13,189 nt of DNA, taken from CAYYJS01 sp964472315. Lineage in GTDB: Bacteria; Verrucomicrobiota; Kiritimatiellia; UBA8416. Numbering within the stretch: the stretch's first letter is position 1; every line of letters begins with the position of its first letter. The stretch is from positions 1 through 13,189 of the forward strand of contig CAYYJS010000074.1 of the NCBI GenBank assembly GCA_964472315.1, read 5' to 3'. Positions 1 to 7,358 of this stretch are shown one piece after another. Under the pieces are notes generated by a model that made no database searches, was not told the origin of the DNA, and was given only the letters and a program-made list of their open reading frames with translations. The translations under genes were made by a program, and so were the position numbers.

Positions 1-47
1 CGCCCGAAACAAAGTACGCGGCTTAAGTCCATATTATTATGGGAAGG

Positions 48-767
48 TTAGTAACCCATCAGTTCCAGCACGCGGGCCTTGATCAGCGGCGTGCGGGGAC
101 TGTGGAGAAACAGGCCGGCGAGCATGTCGTTAAGCAGACCGCGGGCGGCGTTCCGATCGCCCACGCGGATCAGGGACAGAAGCATGCGCTCCTGATCCAG
201 CGAGGAGTGTCCCGGGTCGCCCTGGCTCTTGCGGTCCTGAATGGCTTCGCCGATCATGCGTTGCTGCTGGGCGTTGTCCCGGTTGCGCCACAGTCGGTAG
301 GGGCGGAGCCCGGAGCCGGCATAGAGGTCGTCGTGCAAACCCCCGGCGGCGGCGCGCACCTGCTCCTGCCGGAGCACCGGAAGCCGTGTCGCGAAGGCCA
401 GCGCCTCGCGCCGCGTCGCGCCGTGCTGGATCAGGTACGCGACCGCCGCGTCCAGGCTGTTTTCGGCGTCCTCGGCGATCCGGACGCCGCCGGCGGTCAA
501 CCCCCCGCGTACGGTCTCGCCGTCGACGACCGGCACCACCCAGTGCAGGATGCCCGGCGCGAGGTGTGTCGTATAAGGCTCGCCCCAGCGCACCGCCTCC
601 TGCAGGGCGTGCCGCCGGGCCTCCTGAAGGATCGGCCAATCCGCCGGCAAAACCCGCCGCACGGCGTGCAGCGTCCCGGGCGGCGCGATCAGGAACAGCG
701 GCAGGCCGTGTTCGGCGCGGTACGCGGCGGCCAGTTTGCGGGACACCGATGTCGGCAAGATATTCAT
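48..767 (-). CDS. Truncated AraC-type regulator: PocR-like sensor domain without the DNA-binding domain
   Basis: The 239-residue product resembles the ligand-sensing N-terminal half of AraC-family regulators with a PocR-like domain. Visible family features are the RWGEPY segment (residues 60-65), the HWVVPVVDGE strand pair (75-84) and the GGL turn (88-90). The helical LLSLIRVGDRNAARGLLNDM block (196-215) and KARVLELMGY (230-239) normally lead directly into two helix-turn-helix motifs. Here the frame stops immediately after MGY, and the remaining 47 bases are AT-richer and encode nothing HTH-like, so the DNA-binding third is missing. The start is also suspect: no Shine-Dalgarno precedes 767, while another frame starting at 783 reads MTPRQYEYLADIGV, a better family-like N terminus, and would join this frame near 742-745 by a one-base shift. 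It is divergent from the UroD-like gene, which is where such regulators usually sit. Either a decaying gene or a sensor-only protein; I favour decay. Confidence 0.6.
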   Translation of the reverse strand: MNILPTSVSRKLAAAYRAEHGLPLFLIAPPGTLHAVRRVLPADWPILQEARRHALQEAVRWGEPYTTHLAPGILHWVVPVVDGETVRGGLTAGGVRIAEDAENSLDAAVAYLIQHGATRREALAFATRLPVLRQEQVRAAAGGLHDDLYAGSGLRPYRLWRNRDNAQQQRMIGEAIQDRKSQGDPGHSSLDQERMLLSLIRVGDRNAARGLLNDMLAGLFLHSPRTPLIKARVLELMGY

Positions 768-784
768 ATTGGCGTGGCGTCATT

Positions 785-829
785 CGCCATGAACTAGCCT
801 AAAGATGGCGTAATAGCCTTCCATTGACG
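785..829 (+). promoter_or_regulatory. Possible operator and -35 element upstream of the UroD-like gene
   Basis: In the divergent gap, TAGCCT occurs twice as a direct repeat (795-800 and 814-819, 19 bases apart). Four bases further downstream is a near-consensus -35, TTGACG (824-829). An inverted repeat CGCCAT/ATGGCG (785-790, 805-810) overlaps the first copy. Direct half-sites touching a -35 box are the usual layout for activation by AraC-family proteins, which fits the neighbouring regulator remnant. No good -10 lies 16-18 bases beyond the -35, which would agree with activator dependence but also with chance. These short matches are weak evidence. Confidence 0.25.
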
Positions 830-930
830 GCAAGAACATCGCACGACATGGCCACATGTGTCTATACCGGAATGGCGGCGCGAGGCAAAGTGGGCGCGTT
901 CTCGAACCACCGTATGGAGGCGAAAAGCGA

Positions 931-2331
931 GTGAAGAAGACAGCCATGGCGAGCATGACGGGCAAGGCCCTGTTGATTGAGGCGATGAAGGGGCGCGCGA
1001 CGCCGCGTCCGGCGTGGGTGCCGTTTGTGGGTGTCCATGGCGGCGCGCTGATCGGGCGCACCGCGGCGGACTACCTGCGCAGCGCCGACCTGCTCGTGGC
1101 GGGGCTCCGCAAGGCCCGCGAGAGCTACCGGCCGGATGGCCTTCCGGTGGTTTTCGATCTGCAGGTCGAGGCGGAGGTGCTCGGCTGCCAGTTGCATTGG
1201 GCGGACGACGTGCCGCCGGCGGTGGTGACGCATCCGTTGACGATGCAGACGCTCGACACGTTGCCGCCGATCGATGCCGCCGCGGGGCGGTTCCCGGTCA
1301 TTCTGGAGGCCATGGATCGCCTCACGGCCGAGTTCGGCGACTCGGTTGCGCTGTACGGGCTGGTGTGCGGGCCGTTTACGCTGGCGCTGCATCTGTTGGG
1401 CAACGACATCTTCCTGATGATGTTCGACGACCCCGAGAAGGTGAAACGGATCATCGCGTTCTGCGCGGACGTGGCCTGTCGCTCGGCGGACATCTACCTG
1501 GACCGCGGCGCGACCGTCGTGGGGGTCGTCGATCCGATGACGAGCCAGATCTCGCCCGAGCATTTCGTCGACTATGTGACGCCCAACGTGAACCGGGTGT
1601 TCGACCACATCCGCGGGCGCGGCGGGCTATCGTCCCTGTTCGTCTGCGGTGACGCCTCGCGGAATCTGGAGGCCATGTGCGACACGCATGCCGACAATAT
1701 CTCGGTCGACGAGCAGATCCCGATGGCGCGCCTGCGCGACTTGTGCCTGGCGCGCGGCAAGTCGTTCGGCGGCAACCTGAAGTTGACCGCCGTGCTGCTG
1801 CTGGGAAACGAGGACGACGCGCGACGGGAGGCCATCGAGGTCATGGAAGCCAGCGGCGCCACCGGCTTCATCCTCGCGCCAGGGTGCGATCTGCCGTATC
1901 ACACGCCGGAACGGAATCTGCGGGCGGTCGCGGACATGGTGCACGACGACTACGCCCGCAAGGTGGCGCGGGCCTCCACGCCCGCGAAGGAGCGGGACAG
2001 CTTCGACGATATCGAACTGCCGGACTACGACAACCACAAGCCGGTGATCGTCGACGTGATCACGCTCGACTCCACCTCCTGCGCGCCCTGTCAGTACATG
2101 ATGGAAGCCGTGACGCAGGCCGCCCGCGACGCCTTCGTGAAGACGTTCGTGAACGAGCACAAGATCAAGGTGCGCAACGGGCTGGGCATGATGGCGAAAC
2201 TCGGCGTGCAGAATCTGCCGACGATCTGTATCGACGGCGAGGTGCGGTTCGCGTCGATCATCCCCGATCACGACACCCTCGTGCGGGCGATCGAAGACGC
2301 GGCGATCGTCAAGAACCGGTTCAGTCGGTAA
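931..2331 (+). CDS. UroD/MtaA-like methyltransferase-family protein fused to a C-terminal thioredoxin-like domain
   Basis: The product has 466 residues from GTG 931, chosen because GGAGG lies ten bases upstream (916-920); ATG 946 is the alternative. Residues about 10-345 form a uroporphyrinogen-decarboxylase-superfamily barrel of the MtaA/CmuA (corrinoid methyltransferase) branch. Family-like segments include FVCGDASRNLEAMC (from 237), NISVDEQIP and APGCDLPYHTPERNL (from 316). In the MtaA branch zinc is bound by His-x-Cys plus a later Cys. Here C239 and C319 are present, but the His position is F237. Residues about 370-466 form a thioredoxin-like fold with a CAPC motif (C384, C387) and a NLPTICIDGE strand typical of the cis-Pro region. 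Haem biosynthesis is unlikely given the fusion and the neighbours. I infer a methyl- or thiol-transfer enzyme carrying its own redox partner; the substrate is unknown. A CobW-type GTPase follows after 26 bases, probably in the same transcript. Confidence 0.8.
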   Translation: MKKTAMASMTGKALLIEAMKGRATPRPAWVPFVGVHGGALIGRTAADYLRSADLLVAGLRKARESYRPDGLPVVFDLQVEAEVLGCQLHWADDVPPAVVTHPLTMQTLDTLPPIDAAAGRFPVILEAMDRLTAEFGDSVALYGLVCGPFTLALHLLGNDIFLMMFDDPEKVKRIIAFCADVACRSADIYLDRGATVVGVVDPMTSQISPEHFVDYVTPNVNRVFDHIRGRGGLSSLFVCGDASRNLEAMCDTHADNISVDEQIPMARLRDLCLARGKSFGGNLKLTAVLLLGNEDDARREAIEVMEASGATGFILAPGCDLPYHTPERNLRAVADMVHDDYARKVARASTPAKERDSFDDIELPDYDNHKPVIVDVITLDSTSCAPCQYMMEAVTQAARDAFVKTFVNEHKIKVRNGLGMMAKLGVQNLPTICIDGEVRFASIIPDHDTLVRAIEDAAIVKNRFSR

Positions 2332-2357
2332 GCGGGCGGGGTCTGGCGAGGGCGCGC

Positions 2358-3266
2358 ATGGCGATGATACCGATGTGTCTCGTGACCGGGTTTCTCGGAA
2401 GCGGGAAGACGACGTTCCTGAAACGGCTGGTGGCGCGGTATCGGGATCGCCGCATCATCTATCTCGTGAACGAATTCTGTGCGGCCGATATCGACGGCGC
2501 GTTGCTGTCGGCGGATACCGCGGATGTCGTGACGATCCCGGGCGGAAGCATTTTCTGCGCGTGTCTGGTGACGCAGTTTGTCGGTCAACTGACGCGGCTG
2601 GCCGAGGCGTATCCCGATGCCGAAGGCGTCGTGATCGAAGCCAGTGGCATGGCCAATCCGCTGGTGGTGGACCGGATGTTGAGCGAAACGGGTTTGCACC
2701 GGCGGTTCCTGTTGACGAACGTCGTCACGGTGGTCGACCCCGGTACGTTTCCGAAGCTGCGGGCGACGTTGCCGAACATGGTCGACCAGGTATCGGCGGC
2801 GGATGTCGTCCTCATTAACAAGGTCGACCTGCACGGCGCCGAGGCGGTCGACGCTGTGGAACGGGCCGTGCGCGGGATCAACGGACGGGTCGCGGTGCTG
2901 CGTGCCGCGCGGGCCGACGCCGCGATCGATCCGTGGCATGGCACGCACACGGCCCAGTCGCGCGGCGAGTACGCGGCGTGTCGCGACCCACGCTATGAAT
3001 CGGTTTGGATTGACTGCGCCCCGGCGGTTACGGCCGATGCCGTCGCCGCGGCCCTGACGCGACAGGCCGGGGCGCTGTACCGCGCGAAGGGTTATGTCGG
3101 GCATGCGCCGGTGAACCACGTCGAACTCGCGGCGGGGGCGGTGACGGTGACGCCGGTGTCGATCCGCGTACGCGGACTGGGACTGGCCGTGATCGCGCGC
3201 GGGGATGCGGCACCGGGCTGGCTTGAGGATCTCCGTGGCGCCTGCGGTGTCCCGGCCGGCGGGTAG
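2358..3266 (+). CDS. CobW/HypB-family (COG0523) P-loop GTPase, putative metallochaperone
   Basis: The product has 302 residues from ATG 2358, with GAGG (2348-2351) six bases upstream. Visible motifs are the Walker A loop GFLGSGKT (residues 11-18), the EASG switch/Walker B region (94-97), the NKVD base-specificity motif (154-157) and a C-terminal CobW_C-like beta domain (about 205-300). COG0523 proteins normally carry a metal-binding CxCC; here the segment is FCACL (66-70), so only C67 and C69 remain. The family delivers or inserts metals (Zn, Co, Ni, Fe) using GTP. Members close to corrinoid methyltransferases are thought to help load or activate the cofactor-dependent partner. Its position 26 bases after the UroD-thioredoxin gene suggests it serves that protein. 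The target metal cannot be read from the sequence. Confidence 0.85.
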   Translation: MAMIPMCLVTGFLGSGKTTFLKRLVARYRDRRIIYLVNEFCAADIDGALLSADTADVVTIPGGSIFCACLVTQFVGQLTRLAEAYPDAEGVVIEASGMANPLVVDRMLSETGLHRRFLLTNVVTVVDPGTFPKLRATLPNMVDQVSAADVVLINKVDLHGAEAVDAVERAVRGINGRVAVLRAARADAAIDPWHGTHTAQSRGEYAACRDPRYESVWIDCAPAVTADAVAAALTRQAGALYRAKGYVGHAPVNHVELAAGAVTVTPVSIRVRGLGLAVIARGDAAPGWLEDLRGACGVPAGG

Positions 3267-3303
3267 CTGAGGATGGATACTGGCAAGGTGAAGAGAAGAT
3301 GGC

Positions 3304-3418
3304 ATGAAGTTCAACGGAATGGGATTGGGGTTGGGGAACATCTAAGCTGTCCGATGCGAAGACGCGCTCGATCACGGCTGAAAACGTCTATGGCGACAAG
3401 GGCCGCGGCGGCATGGCG
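3304..3418 (+). pseudogene. Frameshifted 5' remnant of a DUF2961 (GH172-type) gene
   Basis: From ATG 3304 the frame reads MKFNGMGLGLGNI and then stops (TAA 3343-3345). In the frame that follows, from 3344, the sequence continues as KLSDAKTRSITAENVY and GDKGRGGMA. Joined, these match the characteristic N terminus of DUF2961/GH172 proteins, which runs roughly GLGN-(aromatic)-KLSDAKTRSI-x-x-EN-x-x-G-x-KGKGGMA. A two-base loss at the aromatic codon explains the stop. After GGMA (3418) the similarity ends, although the frame stays open to 3490. The rest of such a gene (over 300 codons) is absent, so this is a relic of deletion lying between the GTPase gene and the radical-SAM gene. The family assignment is from memory of the motif. 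Confidence 0.6.
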
Positions 3419-3513
3419 GAAGTGAGCGAAACCGCGCAGGCCGGCGTTCGATTGGCTCGACAGGATGAGCGATGTCCGCAACTATCGTGATGGACGTTCA
3501 CGAGGGAGCCGCG

Positions 3514-4350
3514 ATGACAGGCCGTATTCTCGACATCCGACAGTACTGCGTCGATGACGGTCCGGGGCTGCGCACGGCGGTGCTGCTCAAGGGGTGTCGG
3601 CTGCGTTGCGCCTGGTGCCCGACGCCCATGGCGATCGATCCGGTGCCCGAACTGGCGGTTGACCGGGCGGGATGTGTCACCTGCGGATCCTGCGTTCAGG
3701 TCTGTCCGCATGCCGCCGCGGATGCGGACACGCCGCTCGTGCTGGGGCGGCGATGCCTGGTCTGCGGGCGGTGCGTGACGGCTTGTCCCCGACGTGTCCG
3801 GCGTATCGTCGGCGAGGCCGTGCATGTCGACACGCTCACGGCGCGCCTGGTGGAGTGCCGCGAGCAGTACGGCGCCGATGGCGGTGTCACCTTCGGCGGC
3901 GGCGAGCCGTTGGCCCAGTGCGACTTTGTGCTGGCAATGGCCGACCGGCTGCGCGATGCGCATGTACACGTCGCTGTCGAGACGCCGTGCGTGGCGGCCG
4001 ACCGCGTGATCCAGCGGTTGCCGACGATGGTCAACCTGGTCATCGCGCGCCTGGCGCTGATCGATCCCGCGCGGCACCGGCGCTGGACGGGCAGCGACAA
4101 CCGGGCGATACTCGAAGCGATCGCCTATCTGGCCGGTGCGATGCCGGGCCGCCTCTGGCTGAGCGTGTCGCTTGTCGAGGGCGTGCACGATGTCGCCGAG
4201 GTCACGCGGCTGGCCGACTTCGCGGCCGCGCTGCCCAACCATGTGCCGATCCGGCTGCGGTTCTTCGGCGCCGCCGATGGAGACGGCGACCTGTCGCGTA
4301 TCGCGCGCGGGCTGCTGCTCCAACGGGGCGCGTGCCTGCTGGCGGATTAG
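3514..4350 (+). CDS. Radical-SAM protein of the glycyl-radical-enzyme activase family, with two ferredoxin-like clusters
   Basis: The product has 278 residues from ATG 3514, chosen for GAGGGAG (3502-3508) five bases upstream and because MTGRILDIRQY is where activases usually begin. ATG 3472, with AGGA six bases upstream, is an in-frame alternative. The radical-SAM CxxxCxxC is in GCRLRCAWCP (near residue 27). It is followed by two CxxCxxCxxxCP ferredoxin sites (CVTCGSCVQVCP and CLVCGRCVTACP), as in the larger glycyl-radical activases. GVTFGGGEPL is the SAM-binding GGE segment. The ALIDPARHRRWTGSDN segment aligns with the DLK-x-MD-x-x-RH-x-x-x-TG-x-x-N block of PflA-type enzymes, but the DxK pair reads RLA and the later His (in LPYH or similar) reads Phe. 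No glycyl radical enzyme lies in the window. It may act on a distant partner or have a different role, such as electron delivery to the neighbouring module. Confidence 0.8.
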   Translation: MTGRILDIRQYCVDDGPGLRTAVLLKGCRLRCAWCPTPMAIDPVPELAVDRAGCVTCGSCVQVCPHAAADADTPLVLGRRCLVCGRCVTACPRRVRRIVGEAVHVDTLTARLVECREQYGADGGVTFGGGEPLAQCDFVLAMADRLRDAHVHVAVETPCVAADRVIQRLPTMVNLVIARLALIDPARHRRWTGSDNRAILEAIAYLAGAMPGRLWLSVSLVEGVHDVAEVTRLADFAAALPNHVPIRLRFFGAADGDGDLSRIARGLLLQRGACLLAD

Positions 4351-5397
<1,047 letters not shown>

Positions 5398-5482
5398 GAC
5401 TTCCTCCATAGATTTGAGGCGCATACCGGTATCAGACTCGGCGGCGCGTGGCAAGCGGCGAATGGGTGTGGGGAGAAAGTTA

Positions 5483-5511
5483 CTGACAGAGGGCGGGGTG
5501 GCCGGTATATA
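5483..5511 (+). promoter_or_regulatory. surA: Candidate promoter of the SurA-like gene (near-leaderless transcript)
   Basis: CTGACA (5483-5488) and TATATA (5506-5511) are separated by exactly 17 bases, the ideal sigma-70-type spacing. Initiation about seven bases after the -10 would fall near 5518, one or two bases before ATG 5520. This agrees with the absence of any Shine-Dalgarno before that start and suggests a leaderless or nearly leaderless mRNA. Confidence 0.45.
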
Positions 5512-5519
5512 GTCCGGTC

Positions 5520-6482
5520 ATGCGAATTCGTCGGACACTAGGCATGATTGCGGCGGTGGCGGGGTGGGCGTGGCTGGTTGCCGGAGCGGCGGAAGCCAAG
5601 CGCATCCGGCTCGATGGCGTGGCGGCGTTCGTCAACGACGACGTCATCACCATCAGCGAGGTCGTCCGTCTGTCGCGCGAGCTTCAGGCCGGTCTGGCGA
5701 AGGCCGCGCCGGATACGGCGGCGCTCAATGCCGCGTATGCCGAGGCGCTCGAAACGGCCATCGGACGTCGGCTGGTGCTCAAGGCCTATGCCGGTCAGAA
5801 GAAGATCGCCGTGCCGGATGCGATGGTGCAGGAACGTGTGGATACGATCATCAACACCTCGTTCCATGGCGACCGCGCGGCGCTGATCGAAGCGCTGACC
5901 CAGGACGGGATCGGCTTCGATGCGTGGCGGGACCAGATCCGCGACAACATCATTGTCGGCGCCATGCGGAACGTCGAGATCGACAGCAAGATCCGCGTGT
6001 CGCCGGTGGCGGTACGCGAGCACTATGACGCGCACCGCGAGGACTACGTCCAGGTCGGCAAGGTGCGTCTGCGAATGCTCGTGTTGCCGTCCGGCGAACG
6101 CGAAAAGGCGGACCGGCTGGCGGCTGAGCTGCGGGACGGCGCGGACTTCGCGACGCTGGCGCGCGAGCATTCCACGGGACCGCGGGCCGCCGACGGCGGC
6201 GACCGCGGGTGGATGGCGCTCGACATGCTGCGCGAGGAACTGGCCGCGACGGCGCGGACGCTGCCGACCGGCAAGACGAGCGACCCGGTGCTGGTGGGCT
6301 CGGACCTGTACATCTTGCGCGTCGATGAGCGCGCGGAGGGCCATGCGCAGACGTTCGACGACGTGCAGTCGGCGATTTCGGGCGAGTTGCGCATGCGGGC
6401 GGCCGCTCGCATGTACCAGGCTTGGATTGCCGCCTTGCGGCGCGACGCCTTTGTCCGCATCGTCGAAGACGAGCCGTTCTGA
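5520..6482 (+). CDS. surA: SurA-like periplasmic chaperone with a parvulin-type isomerase domain
   Basis: The product has 320 residues. Residues 1-26 are a clear signal peptide (MRIRR, hydrophobic core, cleavage at GAAEA/KR). Residues about 27-165 carry the SurA N-terminal chaperone fold, opening with RLDGVAAFVNDDVITISEV, close to the canonical 'D-x-I-V-A-x-V-N-x-x-V-I-x-x-S-E'. One parvulin rotamase domain follows at about 179-270, with the VRLRMLVLP strand, EHSTGPRAADGGDRGWM, and a C-terminal LYILRVDE strand. E. coli SurA has two parvulin domains and 428 residues; a single-domain short form is common in other phyla. It should assist folding of outer-membrane or secreted proteins. Its TGA overlaps the ksgA ATG by one base, so the two genes are translationally coupled. 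No Shine-Dalgarno precedes the start; see the promoter entry at 5483. Confidence 0.85.
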   Translation: MRIRRTLGMIAAVAGWAWLVAGAAEAKRIRLDGVAAFVNDDVITISEVVRLSRELQAGLAKAAPDTAALNAAYAEALETAIGRRLVLKAYAGQKKIAVPDAMVQERVDTIINTSFHGDRAALIEALTQDGIGFDAWRDQIRDNIIVGAMRNVEIDSKIRVSPVAVREHYDAHREDYVQVGKVRLRMLVLPSGEREKADRLAAELRDGADFATLAREHSTGPRAADGGDRGWMALDMLREELAATARTLPTGKTSDPVLVGSDLYILRVDERAEGHAQTFDDVQSAISGELRMRAAARMYQAWIAALRRDAFVRIVEDEPF

Positions 6483-7321
6483 TGCCGTCATGGCCCAGAA
6501 CGCTCTCGGAAGTGCGCGAATTCGTCATCTCGCGCGAATTCCATCCCTCGCGCATGCTCGGCCAGAATTTCCTGATCGACGGCAACATCCTCGATATCCT
6601 GCTGCGGCACGCGGCGTTGTCGCCGGAGGACCGCGTCCTCGAGATCGGCCCCGGGTTGGGAGCGGTGACGGGTGCGCTCGTGGCGCGTGTGGCGCATGTG
6701 ACGGCGATCGAGAAGGATGACGCGTTGTACGGTCATCTCCGGGGATTCTTCGCGGACGAACCCCGTCTGACGCTGATACATGCCGATGCGCTCGACCAGG
6801 ACCTGGCGGCGCTGGCCGGCGAGGTCGACAAGGTGGTCGCGAACCTGCCGTACAGTGTCGGGAGTCGCATTCTGGTGGAGCTGGTGCGCGCGCCGCGCGC
6901 GCCGTCGCGCATCGTCGTGACCGTGCAACAGGAGGTGGCGCAGCGGCTGACGGCGGCGCCCGGCGGCCGGCAATGCGGGTTGCTGACGGTATGGTGTGCA
7001 TACCGCTACGACTGCGCGCTCGTGAAGGTCGTGACGCCGAACAGCTTCTGGCCGCGTCCCGAGGTGAAGTCGGCCATTGTCGTGTTGCAGCGCAGTCGCG
7101 ACGCCTTGCCGCCGGCCGCGGATGCGCGGTTTCACGCGCTGACGGACCATGCCTTCAAGCACCGGCGCAAGCAACTTGCCACGATCCTCGCGCATGCGCC
7201 CGAGGCGATCGCGATGCCCGCGGCTGCGTGTCACGCCTTTCTCGCCGCGCGGGGGCTGCCGGTCACGTCGAGGCCCGAAGACCTGTCGATCGCGCAGTGG
7301 CGGGCCTTGGCGTCGGACTGA
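6482..7321 (+). CDS. ksgA (rsmA): 16S rRNA (adenine(1518)-N(6)/adenine(1519)-N(6))-dimethyltransferase
   Basis: The product has 279 residues, normal for KsgA. It uses SAM to dimethylate the two adjacent adenines in the helix 45 loop of 16S rRNA late in small-subunit assembly. Diagnostic motifs are complete: GQNFLID (residues 27-33), SAM motif I EIGPGLG (54-60), the acidic residue in AIEKD (75-79), HADAL (100-104), the catalytic NLPY (121-124), and FWPRPEVKSAIV in the substrate-binding region. The C terminus has the usual small helical domain (ADARFHALTDHAFKHRRKQL onward). The start is fixed by the TGATG overlap with the upstream SurA-like gene. surA and ksgA are also neighbours in enterobacteria, with pdxA between them there; here pdxA is absent. 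Confidence 0.95.
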   Translation: MPSWPRTLSEVREFVISREFHPSRMLGQNFLIDGNILDILLRHAALSPEDRVLEIGPGLGAVTGALVARVAHVTAIEKDDALYGHLRGFFADEPRLTLIHADALDQDLAALAGEVDKVVANLPYSVGSRILVELVRAPRAPSRIVVTVQQEVAQRLTAAPGGRQCGLLTVWCAYRYDCALVKVVTPNSFWPRPEVKSAIVVLQRSRDALPPAADARFHALTDHAFKHRRKQLATILAHAPEAIAMPAAACHAFLAARGLPVTSRPEDLSIAQWRALASD

Positions 7322-7358
7322 CGCAACATCCCGCGGCATCCGCGCGAAGTCTCGCCGG

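Noticed and set aside
3320..3336. G-rich tract with runs GGG, GGGG, GGGG as a possible G-quadruplex
   Set aside because: Only three runs of three or more G are present, and the tract is explained by the Gly/Leu codons (MGLGLGN) of the DUF2961 remnant.
3388..4323. Long minus-strand open frame opposite the radical-SAM gene
   Set aside because: The plus strand has all radical-SAM and ferredoxin motifs with a good ribosome site; the minus frame is Arg/His/Gln-rich low-information sequence typical of the antisense of a GC-rich gene.
7322..7358. Intrinsic terminator between ksgA and the lectin-domain gene
   Set aside because: Short CG-rich matches exist but no stable stem followed by a T run on either strand.
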